Source: SAR324 cluster bacterium
GTDB taxonomy: Bacteria > SAR324 > NAC60-12
Assembly (NCBI GenBank): GCA_015231825.1
Contig: JADGAV010000035.1
Span: forward strand, 1 to 52,492
Length of the DNA: 52,492 bases
Direction of reading: 5' to 3'
In this document: positions 17,640 to 27,200 of the stretch, one piece after another
Layout of the letters: the number at the start of each line of letters is the position of its first letter
How positions within the stretch are numbered: position 1 is the stretch's first letter
Translations under genes and position numbers: made by a program
The notes under the pieces: generated by a model
Database searches by the model: none
Seen by the model: only the letters and a program-made list of their open reading frames with translations
What the model was told of the DNA's origin: nothing

Positions 17640-19414
17640 AATATTCGATGGATTGGCAATTGCTGTCCCGCTTTCTGGGTTATTTGAAACCCCATCAGAA
17701 ATTGGTGTTCGTCGGAATCCTGGCAGTCCCCTTCTCAATCTTGAGCAGCGTCCTGCTGCCCTGGCTGATTATTCGTATCATCGACGACAAACTGATGGCC
17801 GGAACGATCGATGGGCTGGACTGGATGATATTGGGGTTGTGTGCCGTGCTGATGGTGAACTATGCTGCTGATGCCATCTATACTTTTTTTCTGCAAAAAG
17901 CAGGGCAGTTGACCATCCTTGATCTGCGCATGGATATGTTCCACAGGGTTTTGAAGTTCCCTCGTTCCTACTATGACAAGACCCCGGTCGGTGTCACACT
18001 GACCCGTCTGACCAGCGACTTGGAGGCGATCGGAGAGTCCTTTGCCATGGGGGTCTTGAATATGATCAAGGACACCCTGATCACCCTCGCCTTATTGATC
18101 TTCCTTTTCAGCGTCAGTTGGAAACTGACTTTGGTCGTGCTGCTGGTTGTTCCGCCTGTCTATTTCATTACCCAATTCATCCGCAAGCGATTGAGGGTCG
18201 TCTACAATAGAGCCCGGGTTATTCTTTCCAGATCCACCGGGTTTTTGCAGGAATGTCTGAACGGAATAAAGACGATCCAGCTCTATTCTGCGGAAGAGGA
18301 AGTTGAAAGCAAATACGAGCAGTTCACGGATCAGTTTTTCAAAGCCCAGACTTTATCCAATCTTTATGATGCAGCGCTCTTTTCAATCGTTTCGGGGATC
18401 ACAACCATCACCATTGGATTGATGATCTGGTATGGTGCTGGAGAAGTTTTAGCGGGTTGGATCAGTCTGGGAATTTTGATTGGATTTATCAATACTCTGG
18501 ATAAAATTTTTATCCCTATCCGTGATTTCACTTCTCAGATTGCTGATATTCAACGAGCATTAGCGGGGATTGAGCACATTGAGGAATTGTTTGAACAGGC
18601 TTTGGAAGAAGAACAAATTTCCCCGGAGGATGTCGCCTGGTTTGAAAATCACCTGTCTCAATTTGAAAACCTGGAATTTGAGAATGTCAAATTCAAATAC
18701 AAAGATGACGGTCCCGATGTCTTGCGTGGAATTTCCTTCACAATGAAAAAAGGGGATCAAATTGCTTTAGTCGGCAGCACTGGTTCAGGAAAGTCAACCA
18801 TTTTGCGGATTTTGACCAAAACCTACAGCAACTATCAGGGTTCCATCAAAATCAACGGGATTGAACTTTCCCGAATTCCGAAAAAGGTCTTGGAAAAACT
18901 GTTCTCTTTGATGCAGCAGGAAGTTTTTTTGTTTGATGAAAGTTTGAGCTTCAATATCAGTTTAGGCAGAGAAGGGATTGATCAAAAAGACGTGGCCGCC
19001 GCGGCGCGGTATGTTTATGCCCATGAATTTATCGAAACCCTTCCTGAACAATATGATTTTATGGTGAGGGACAATGGCAGCAATCTTTCTTCAGGGCAGG
19101 CACAGTTGATTTCGTTTGCGAGGGCTATTGCCGGAGGAAGCGAGATTATCATGCTGGATGAAGCCACCAGTTCCGTGGATTCTGTGACGGAGCATCTGAT
19201 TCAAAAAGCCATCGACCGGGTTTTTCAGGAAAAAACCGTCATCGCCATCGCTCACCGCCTCAGTACCATACAGCATTCCGACCAGATTCTGGTTTTGGAG
19301 CACGGTGTTATCAAGGAACGGGGATCTCATCAGCAGCTGCTGAAAATGAGGGGGATTTATGCCAATCTGGTTCAGGAACTGGATCCGCTGGCAATCAAAG
19401 AGGAAGTGGCATGA
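17636..19414 (+). CDS. ABC exporter half-transporter, catalytic partner (MdlB-like)
   Basis: This 592-residue partner has the same layout: six helices in the first 330 residues and then an NBD. Walker A is GSTGSGKST, Walker B is IIMLDEATSSVD with catalytic Glu509, and the H-loop is VIAIAHRLS. Its signature reads LSSGQAQLISF, which departs from LSGGQ. Paired with the upstream protein, the normal signature there faces this normal Walker site, giving one competent and one degenerate ATP site. Start overlaps the previous stop in ATGA, so the two halves are made together. Confidence 0.9.
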   Translation: MKYSMDWQLLSRFLGYLKPHQKLVFVGILAVPFSILSSVLLPWLIIRIIDDKLMAGTIDGLDWMILGLCAVLMVNYAADAIYTFFLQKAGQLTILDLRMDMFHRVLKFPRSYYDKTPVGVTLTRLTSDLEAIGESFAMGVLNMIKDTLITLALLIFLFSVSWKLTLVVLLVVPPVYFITQFIRKRLRVVYNRARVILSRSTGFLQECLNGIKTIQLYSAEEEVESKYEQFTDQFFKAQTLSNLYDAALFSIVSGITTITIGLMIWYGAGEVLAGWISLGILIGFINTLDKIFIPIRDFTSQIADIQRALAGIEHIEELFEQALEEEQISPEDVAWFENHLSQFENLEFENVKFKYKDDGPDVLRGISFTMKKGDQIALVGSTGSGKSTILRILTKTYSNYQGSIKINGIELSRIPKKVLEKLFSLMQQEVFLFDESLSFNISLGREGIDQKDVAAAARYVYAHEFIETLPEQYDFMVRDNGSNLSSGQAQLISFARAIAGGSEIIMLDEATSSVDSVTEHLIQKAIDRVFQEKTVIAIAHRLSTIQHSDQILVLEHGVIKERGSHQQLLKMRGIYANLVQELDPLAIKEEVA

Positions 19415-19465
19415 GCCTGAAACCACACAATTTGCCTGCCTGGATTGCATTTTTCCTCTGATTTG

Positions 19466-20314
19466 ATGATGAAATTGTTGAGAATAATCTTCTTTCTTCT
19501 TCTGTTTTGCCTGTCAGTCTCTGCATCTGCCATAGGGCAGGGAATCACAGAATCGGATCAGGAGAAAGGCTTGGAGCCGATTCCCGAAGAAGATTTGGGA
19601 GGCAATGGTGCTGCATTCAGCTCTGAACCTGATCCACTGTTTCCATTGAATCTCGACTACGACTTGAGACTGGAAATTGATCTGACAGGGAAGAACTTTT
19701 TCACCAATAAAAACAAAACCGTTGAACACGATTCTGCCAATGCCCTGTTCACGTTCAATGAAACAAGCTACCACTACGGATCCAAATTTGGCGCGGGTTC
19801 AAATTTGATGTTTGTTTCAAAATATTATCGCATCACCCTCGGGCAATTGAGCACCTCTGCAGACGCGACTCTTCTGAATTTCCCCAAAGACGGGGTTGAT
19901 TCCCAGGCAACAATCAGCTCAGAAGTATGGGTAATTTTTCCTGTCATCACTCCGTTTGGGGAGCCGGAGCTGCAAATTGGATATATTGCAGGAAATTTCT
20001 CGAAAGGATTGAGTGGATTGTTTTCCGGATTGAATGTCGTGGACATAACAATTCAGGAAAATTTGTCCTCAGATGCAGCCACATTTAAGTTCAAATCCGA
20101 CGATTTCAATCCTGAAGGGTTTTTCATTCTCTGGGAATATGCTGCCAACTGGACGTTTCAATTTCAAAGATTCAGAACCCTCCCTGTGAAACTGGCAGGA
20201 TTCATCAATGATGAAGACAAAATTGCTTCATTGGAATTCACCTCAACAAGCTTTAAACTGGGATATGTCGTTCACTTTAATTTGTATCCTGACTTTGAAG
20301 TTCGACTTTTCTAG
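19466..20314 (+). CDS. Secreted protein of unknown function, possible outer-membrane beta structure
   Basis: I do not recognise this 282-residue protein. It has a strong signal peptide (MKLLRIIFFLLLFCLSVSASA) followed by an acidic segment (EKGLEPIPEEDLGGNG) and then alternating hydrophobic/polar stretches with many aromatic and Gly residues. It ends on a Phe (VRLF), as outer-membrane beta-barrels often do. A start at 19466 or 19469 gives a normal signal peptide; no good ribosome site is visible, so coupling to the exporter operon 51 bases upstream is possible. Its stop shares the palindrome CTAG with the convergent fbiC stop. Confidence 0.6.
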   Translation: MMKLLRIIFFLLLFCLSVSASAIGQGITESDQEKGLEPIPEEDLGGNGAAFSSEPDPLFPLNLDYDLRLEIDLTGKNFFTNKNKTVEHDSANALFTFNETSYHYGSKFGAGSNLMFVSKYYRITLGQLSTSADATLLNFPKDGVDSQATISSEVWVIFPVITPFGEPELQIGYIAGNFSKGLSGLFSGLNVVDITIQENLSSDAATFKFKSDDFNPEGFFILWEYAANWTFQFQRFRTLPVKLAGFINDEDKIASLEFTSTSFKLGYVVHFNLYPDFEVRLF

Positions 20315-22794
20315 TGTTCCGGAGAAAGATCACCGACATTTTCCGCGCTCAATCCCGGCCGGATCAATTCCGCTCTTTCAGTCCGCTCATAACGCTTTGC
20401 CGGCGAGTTGACAAGCTCTGAAAGCGGCGGGGCCTGATAGGATGCCAGCGTTCGTTCATGAGGAGCTCTTTCATAAGTGGTGCTGCGCTGAACCGGAGTG
20501 CGGCCGTTCTCCCGGATAAGCCGTTCCATTTGTTCCGGCGGCATTTCCTGACCGTGAGAGGCACCGGCGGAGCGGGTGATGGTTTCATTCATCAGGGTTC
20601 CACCCAGATCGTTTACGCCTGCATTGAGACAGGCCTGCACCCCCACCGGCCCCATCTTCACCCAGGAGGCTTGAATATTTGTGATGTCAGGATGGAGCGT
20701 CACGCGGCTGACGGCGTGCATCAGAACAGCTTCCCGAAAAGTCGGCCCCTTGCGTGCCCGCCCTTTGAGATAAATGGGCGATTCCATGTGGACGAATGGG
20801 AGTGGGACCAATTCCGTGAAACCGTGGGTCTTTTTCTGCAGGTCTTTGATGCGGAGCAAATGACTGGCCCAGTGCCGGGGATGGTCGATGTGCCCATACA
20901 TGATGGTCGCAGTGGTTTGAAATCCTGCGGAATGGGCCGCTTCCATGACTGCCAGCCATTGCTGCGTAGTCACTTTGTCGGGGCAGAGAATTGCGCGGAC
21001 TTCATCGTCGAGCACTTCGGCGGCTGTTCCCGGTAAGGAGCCCAAACCAACTTCCTTGAGCTGTCTGAGAAAGTCCGCGAGATCCATCCCGAGCGTATGA
21101 GCCCCCTGCCAGATTTCCAGAGGGGAAAAGGCATGGAGATGCAGATCCGGCAAGATCGCTTTGAGTTCCCGGCAGATTGTCAGATAAGTCTCCCCGCTGT
21201 ATTCGGGATGAATCCCTCCCTGCAGACAAAGTTCTGTTGCGCCGCGTTCCCAGGCTTCCCGGGCCCGTCGCTTGATTTCTTCAAGATCAAGGTCATAGGG
21301 TTTCCCGCGGAGGTTTTCACTGAGTTTCCCCTTGGAAAACGCACAGAACTGGCAGCGAAAATAACAAATGTTGGTGTAGTTGATATTGCGGGTGACCACA
21401 TAGCTCACCTCATCTCCATTGACTTCTTTACGCAGTCGGTCGGCTGCTGCGCAGACTGTCTGTACTTCGCCTCCTCTAGCCTGAAACAGGCGGATTACTT
21501 CGGATTCGTTCAATCCGTCGCCTGCCATTGCTTTTTGAAGAATCGATTCGATTTCACTATAATTTGCATGCCTGTCATTCTTCTGACCGATAACTTCTTC
21601 GATTGGAGGTCTTAAAGTGCTTCCGGTGGACCAGTTGTCCGTCCTGCCAAAACCTTCGCTATCAATTTTCTGGATGACGAGCCGCCCCAGCTGCGGGTGC
21701 AGCCAATGTTCGCTTTGCAGCGCGTATTGCGGATAGATGGCCAAGCGTTCTGTCAGGATTTTAGCGCTTTGGGCTGTTTCGAGGGCCAGGGATTCGAGGT
21801 GGGGCCACGGTTTTTCGGGGTTGACAAAATCCGGAGTCACAGGAGAAACTCCTCCCCAATCATTGATACCGGCATCAATCAATCGTGCCAGCGCCCCTTT
21901 GCTGAGATTTGGCGGCGCCTGAATATTCATGTCTGCTCCAAAAATAAGCCGGGCAATGGCGATGGTCCAGAGAAAATCCTCAAAACTCGGTTCCGGGCTT
22001 GATGCCATCTGTGTGCCTGCTTTGGCGCAGAAATTTTGTATGATGATTTCCTGGATATGCTGGTGTTGATGATGAAGGCTACGCAATGCGAGCAGAGCCT
22101 CGATTCGTTCCCGGCGGCTTTCACCGATACCAATCAAAATCCCTGAGGTGAAGGGAATCGCAAGTTCTCCTGCCAATCGAATGGTTTCCAGCCTTAGCTT
22201 GGGGTCCTTGTCTGGAGAACCGAAATGTGGACCTCCTCTCTGAAATAATCGGGGAGAAAGGGATTCCAGCATGATCCCCTGAGAGACGGAAACTTCTCTC
22301 AAATCCATTAAATCCTGGCGGTTCATTAGTCCTGGATTGGTGTGAGGAAGCAGCCCGGTTTCTTTTATGACGAGATCACAGACCTCTCTCAAATAAGAGA
22401 GTGTGCTTTTGTGTCCAAGCTTTTCGAGTTCCTCTCTTGCCTGAGAATAACGCAGCTCTGGTTTGTCACCCAATGTAAAAAGCACTTCCCTGCAGCCGGC
22501 AGCGGCACCCCGGCGTGCCGATTCAAGCACTTCCTCAGGAGTCATGAAAGCTTGCCTGAGTTGAACCGGTGACTGAGCAAAGGTGCAATAATGGCAGACA
22601 TCCCGACACAATTGAGTGAGAGGAACAAAAACCTTGCGTGAGTATGAAATGACTTGCCGGTGTGCCTGATCGCGCAGCTGGGCAGCGGACTTCATCAGCA
22701 TCTCCAGATTCCCGACCTTCAAAAGTTCATAGACTTGATCCTCGGGAAGGAAGCCATTCTTCTCAATCGTTTTCATCCATTTTGATTCACTCAC
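20311..22794 (-). CDS. fbiC: Fused FO synthase CofG-CofH (7,8-didemethyl-8-hydroxy-5-deazariboflavin synthase)
   Basis: The 827-residue protein contains two radical-SAM domains. The first (CofG) has C63-x3-C67-x2-C70 in CRDVCHYCTFA; the second (CofH) has C477-x3-C481-x2-C484 in CYFRCQFCAFSKG. Order and length match FbiC. It makes FO, the chromophore of coenzyme F420, from tyrosine and a riboflavin precursor. The start is GTG, supported by AAGGAG six bases upstream. No other F420 gene (cofC, cofD, cofE) is in the window. FO could alternatively serve a deazaflavin photolyase. Confidence 0.93.
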   Translation of the reverse strand: MSESKWMKTIEKNGFLPEDQVYELLKVGNLEMLMKSAAQLRDQAHRQVISYSRKVFVPLTQLCRDVCHYCTFAQSPVQLRQAFMTPEEVLESARRGAAAGCREVLFTLGDKPELRYSQAREELEKLGHKSTLSYLREVCDLVIKETGLLPHTNPGLMNRQDLMDLREVSVSQGIMLESLSPRLFQRGGPHFGSPDKDPKLRLETIRLAGELAIPFTSGILIGIGESRRERIEALLALRSLHHQHQHIQEIIIQNFCAKAGTQMASSPEPSFEDFLWTIAIARLIFGADMNIQAPPNLSKGALARLIDAGINDWGGVSPVTPDFVNPEKPWPHLESLALETAQSAKILTERLAIYPQYALQSEHWLHPQLGRLVIQKIDSEGFGRTDNWSTGSTLRPPIEEVIGQKNDRHANYSEIESILQKAMAGDGLNESEVIRLFQARGGEVQTVCAAADRLRKEVNGDEVSYVVTRNINYTNICYFRCQFCAFSKGKLSENLRGKPYDLDLEEIKRRAREAWERGATELCLQGGIHPEYSGETYLTICRELKAILPDLHLHAFSPLEIWQGAHTLGMDLADFLRQLKEVGLGSLPGTAAEVLDDEVRAILCPDKVTTQQWLAVMEAAHSAGFQTTATIMYGHIDHPRHWASHLLRIKDLQKKTHGFTELVPLPFVHMESPIYLKGRARKGPTFREAVLMHAVSRVTLHPDITNIQASWVKMGPVGVQACLNAGVNDLGGTLMNETITRSAGASHGQEMPPEQMERLIRENGRTPVQRSTTYERAPHERTLASYQAPPLSELVNSPAKRYERTERAELIRPGLSAENVGDLSPEH

Positions 22795-22895
22795 TCTTTA
22801 CTCCTTATCGCATTTCTCTGAGAAAGAAATTAAAAGACCTTTTATTTCAATAAATTAGTTTACAATATTTTCGAGATTCTGGATTCATACTCACA

Positions 22896-22985
22896 ATCCT
22901 GCTCCCCATCTTACTCCTGCTCGCAATCTTAATCCTGCTCCCCATTTTACTCCTGCTTGCAATCTTACTCCCACCCTTAATCCTA
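22896..22985. repeat. 18-bp tandem repeat, about five copies
   Basis: Five consecutive 18-base units start at 22896, 22914, 22932, 22950 and 22968. They alternate between ATCCTGCTCCCCATCTTA-type and CTCCTGCTCGCAATCTTA-type copies, so the higher-order period is 36 bases; the last copy is degenerate. It lies in the 291-base gap between fbiC and cbiB, downstream of cbiB on the minus strand. There is no open frame that explains it. Confidence 0.85.
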
Positions 22986-23085
22986 ATCTTTTTTTGTGAT
23001 GATTATGATTATGAGTACGCCTGAGAGTGCGAGCGCTATAAAAATGTATAGATCTTAATAACAGTCTGTTTCAGCAAAAAGTATC

Positions 23086-24072
23086 TCAAAAGAAGATTAG
23101 ATTCAGCAGCAAAATGAGTGATATAAACAGAAACGTACTCAGATTCGCGATTCGCGACATTTTTGCAATATCATCAGGATTCGCACCTTCCCGGTCCCGG
23201 GAATCTCCCATCCAGTGTTCATGAGCCAGTTTCCCTTCCCGCCAGATCGGCCCCACCAGTTTCAACTGCAGGGCTCCTGCTGCGGCAGCCTGGCTCCATC
23301 CCGCATTGGGGCTGGGCAGGAGGCAATGTTGGGACCATCCGGTGTGAAAAGCTTTCATCCCGGAATAAGCCGGCAGCAGGAAGGCGCTTCCGGAAATCAG
23401 GAGCCATGTCAGACGGGCAGGAATCCAATTGAGCCAATCGTCCAAACGAGCTCCGAACCAGCCAAAATGAATATATTCTGAATTGCGGTAACCCACCATC
23501 GAATCCATGGTACTGACGATTTTAAAGACGATCATTCCAGGCACCCCGAACAAGATCAGATAGAACAGGGGACCGATCACGCCATCTGCCAGATTTTCGC
23601 TGATGCTTTCAATCGCCGCGCGATTGCATCCCGCCAGATCGAGATCCTTGCTGTCACGTCCGACCATCATGCCGGCCTGTTTCCGTGCCTGCTGCAAATC
23701 CTGCTGCTTCGCGGCATCGGCAACACGCTGTCCGTGGACATGCAAATCTTTTAAAGCCAGGAGGCTGTAGATGATGTATAAATGCCATCCCCACCCCAGC
23801 AGCCAATGCCATTGGGACAGGAGCCAAAAAATCCCTTCAATGCCTGCCAGGATGCTCAGGGTGAGCAGGACAAAAAGAAGAAACCCGCTGCCCTGTCCAT
23901 CCATTCCGCGACGTCTCAGCTGGGTCTCAAAAAAACTCAGACAAGTGCCAATCAGGCGAACCGGATGGTAACGATAAACCGGATCTCCCAGGAAAAGATC
24001 CAGGATGACGGCAAGCATCATCAGGGTCATCGAGGACTGCAAAAAAGAAAATAGAAACTTGCTGTCCATCAT
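23086..24072 (-). CDS. cbiB: Adenosylcobinamide-phosphate synthase CbiB/CobD
   Basis: This 328-residue polytopic membrane protein has the family's opening DLFLGDPVYRYHPVRLIG, the conserved GRDSKDLD and ESISENLADGVIGPLFY (signature of CbiB), and several hydrophobic helices. It attaches aminopropanol (or its phosphate) to the corrin carboxylate in cobalamin synthesis. It is transcribed divergently from cobN across a 194-base gap. I saw no cobalamin riboswitch box in that gap. Confidence 0.93.
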   Translation of the reverse strand: MMDSKFLFSFLQSSMTLMMLAVILDLFLGDPVYRYHPVRLIGTCLSFFETQLRRRGMDGQGSGFLLFVLLTLSILAGIEGIFWLLSQWHWLLGWGWHLYIIYSLLALKDLHVHGQRVADAAKQQDLQQARKQAGMMVGRDSKDLDLAGCNRAAIESISENLADGVIGPLFYLILFGVPGMIVFKIVSTMDSMVGYRNSEYIHFGWFGARLDDWLNWIPARLTWLLISGSAFLLPAYSGMKAFHTGWSQHCLLPSPNAGWSQAAAAGALQLKLVGPIWREGKLAHEHWMGDSRDREGANPDDIAKMSRIANLSTFLFISLILLLNLIFF

Positions 24073-24266
24073 GTTGACGCTCTTAAAAACTGAAAGGAAG
24101 AAGAAGGGAATTCACTTGCATCTTCAGGTCATTTTTCCTAGATTTTCCTTTTGATACCCCGCGTACACGCCCATTTTTTTATTTTGTAGGATGACGCTTG
24201 AATTCATAGTATACTCTCCTCTTCGCCTTTCTGAAATTCCCACAATTTTTTGATTTTTAAAAACAG

Positions 24267-27200
24267 ATGCACAGAATTGCAACAAAAAATGGCGCCCTCG
24301 ATACGGAACGCAGTCTGGAGATTGTCCAGCAGACTCCGGGTGACGTGATCTTCATCAGTGCAGCCGATACTGATCTTACCTGCGTGGCCCAAACATGGGA
24401 ACCCTTGTTTCAAAAACGCCTGCGTGTCACCCATGCCGCCGCATTGCAGAAACCCTCCGTTGCCGAAGATTATGTTGAACGCATTCTCAGTCAAGCCAGG
24501 CTGGTCATCCTCAGATTACTGGGTGGAAAATCCTACTTTCCTCACCTGATTGAAGAATTGCTGCATCTCCGTTCTCATGAACATCGTCCCCAAATATTGA
24601 TCCTGCCGGGTACGGACAGCTGGGATAATGAACTTTTTCAATATGGCGATTACAACGAATCTCTGGCGCGGCTTTTCTTTGGCTATTTTAAAGAAGGCGG
24701 TTTGGACAATATACGGCATGCCGGAGAAGGAGTCCAATTGTTATTGGAGAAAAAGGTTGCGGATTTTCCTCCCGTCATCACTATGCCGAAATTCGGCTGG
24801 TATCAAAAAGAAACGGAGTTCTCCCAAAAAACAGACGAACGGCCTCTCGTTTGGGTTTGCTTTTACAGGGCCTGGTATCAGACCGGAGATCTGGCAGTGA
24901 TTGAACGCCTTAAAGATTCCCTGGGCCGGCAGGGATTCCGGGTTGCTCTTTTTTATGCTTATAGCCTGCGCAATCAGGATGCGCAGGAGGCCTTGCTGGA
25001 GGAGGCGAAAAAAGATTCTCCCCGGGTGATTCTGACCTTGCAGAGTTTTTCCATTTGTATCAATGACGGAGATCGGGTTTCTTTTTTGGAAACACTGGGG
25101 TGTCCGGTCCTGCAAGTGCCGGTTTCTTCTCAGGACCGGGAAAGCTGGAGCCACAACCCCCGTGGTTTTTCTCCTTCCGATGTAGCGATGAATGTCGCGT
25201 TGCCGGAAATTGACGGACGAGTGATGACCACGGTTATTGGTTTCAAAGAGGAACATCAGATCCTGCCTGAAGTGGAATATACCATCAAGAACCTGCAGCC
25301 GGATATGAGACAGGTGGACTATGTCGCAAAGCTTGCTAAAAATTGGGCTTCCCTGAAAACGATTCCCCATGCAGACAAGAAAGTGGCCATCATTTTAGCG
25401 AACTATCCCAATAAAAACAGCCGAATCGGCAATGGCGTGGGATTGGATACTCCTGCCAGTGTGGTGATTTTCATGAAAAAGTTGAAAAAAATGGGGTATT
25501 GGGTTGAAGAGATTCCTGAAGACAGCGAGGCCCTGATGAATCTGCTGCAGTCCCAGTTGACCAATGATGGGGAGCTGAGTTATGGCAAGCCTTGCGAGCA
25601 GGGACTTTCCAGGCAAAGGTTAGATAATTTTCTTGAAACTTTACCGGAGCACTGCCGGAACGAGCTCGCGGAACACTGGCCTCAGGAATTACCGGAAACA
25701 ATTCCGGTCCCCGGGAAACAATTTGGCAACGTATTTGTGGGGATTCAGCCTCCCCGCGGTTTTGGGATTCAAACCCAGGCTATTTATCACAGCCCGGATT
25801 TGCCGCCGCCGCCGGCGTATCTCAATTTTTACCTGTGGATCCGGGAAGGATTCCAGGCAGACGCTGTCATTCATTTTGGCAAACATGGCAATTTGGAGTG
25901 GTTGCCTGGACGAAGCGTGACTTTGGGTCAGGAAGATTTTCCGCAAATCTGCATTGGCACCCTCCCTCATCTTTACCCTTTCATTGTCAATGATCCTGGA
26001 GAAGGCACCCAGGCAAAACGCCGCACTTCGGCAATGATTGTAGACCACCTCACCCCGCCACTGACTCGAGCCGGGCTTTATGATGAACTGGACCGCATCG
26101 AACGCCTGCTGGAAGAACATGCGCATTGTGAAACCCTCTTCCCCGAGCGGGCGCATGAACTGGAACATGAGATTGAACATCTGCTCGAAGATGCCCCCTG
26201 GCGGCAGGAAATCCCTGAAGAAGGAGATCTGATCAGCTCCCTTGGAAATTATCTATGCGAGATCAAAGAGAGCCAGATCCGTTCAGGCCTTCATGTTTTT
26301 GGGCAAAATCCAGAGGAAGAACAAAAAATTGATTTTTTGCTGAGTCTGCTGCGGATGCCTTCAGCCCATTACCCCGGATTGCTTGAAGCACTGACTGGAC
26401 GGGAAAAAGAATTTGATTTGTCCACGCTCCCCGGTGCTGAACGGGACCAGGTGGATCAACAGGCCCGTCAATGGATCCGGACGGCACTGGAAAAGCGGGC
26501 ATTTCCAGAAGACGAGAATGAGTCTTTGAAAATATTGCGTCAGCTTCTGTACGATCATCTTCATCCGCGTTTGATGCAGTGCGAAAACGAGATAGAAAAC
26601 CTGGCAGACGGATTGAGCGGCAAATTCATTCCTCCGGGACCATCCGGTGCTCCGACGCGCGGACGCATTGACGTTCTGCCGACCGGGAGGAATTTCTTTT
26701 CAATTGATCCCCGGGTGATTCCGACGCCAACTTCCTGGAACTGCGGAAAACAAATGGCGGAACGATTACTGGAGCGGCATCTGAATGATCATGGCGCCTA
26801 CCCGCGAAATTTGGCTATGGTTATCTGGGGAACATCGAACATGAGGACCGGTGGAGACGATATTGCGCAGGCCTTGTGGCTCTGGGGCTGCGAACCGGTT
26901 TGGGAGAGAGTATCGGGGAGAATTATTGACTTTGAGATTTATCCTGCTCATCTGCTCGGTAGGCCCCGCGTCGATGTCCTTTTAAGGGTTTCAGGCTTGT
27001 TTCGCGACGCTTTCGGCGACACCATGCGCCTCTTGGCAACCATTCCCAAAAGGCTGGCAAATCTGGATGAACCGGAAGAGCTCAATCCGATCCGGGCGGC
27101 CTGGCTGCGCGACCAGGAGAAAATGTCCGGGGAGGGGGTCTCCGTTGAAGAATCTGAGCGTTTGGCCTATCTACGGGTATTCAGTTCCGGTCCCGGATCA

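Noticed and set aside
24085..24240. Possible promoter TTGTAG-N17-TAGTAT between cbiB and cobN
   Set aside because: Only weak match at both hexamers; equally good matches occur by chance in AT-rich gaps.
24073..24266. Possible cobalamin riboswitch before cobN or cbiB
   Set aside because: No B12-box-like element or long structured leader is visible, and only 194 bases separate the divergent genes.
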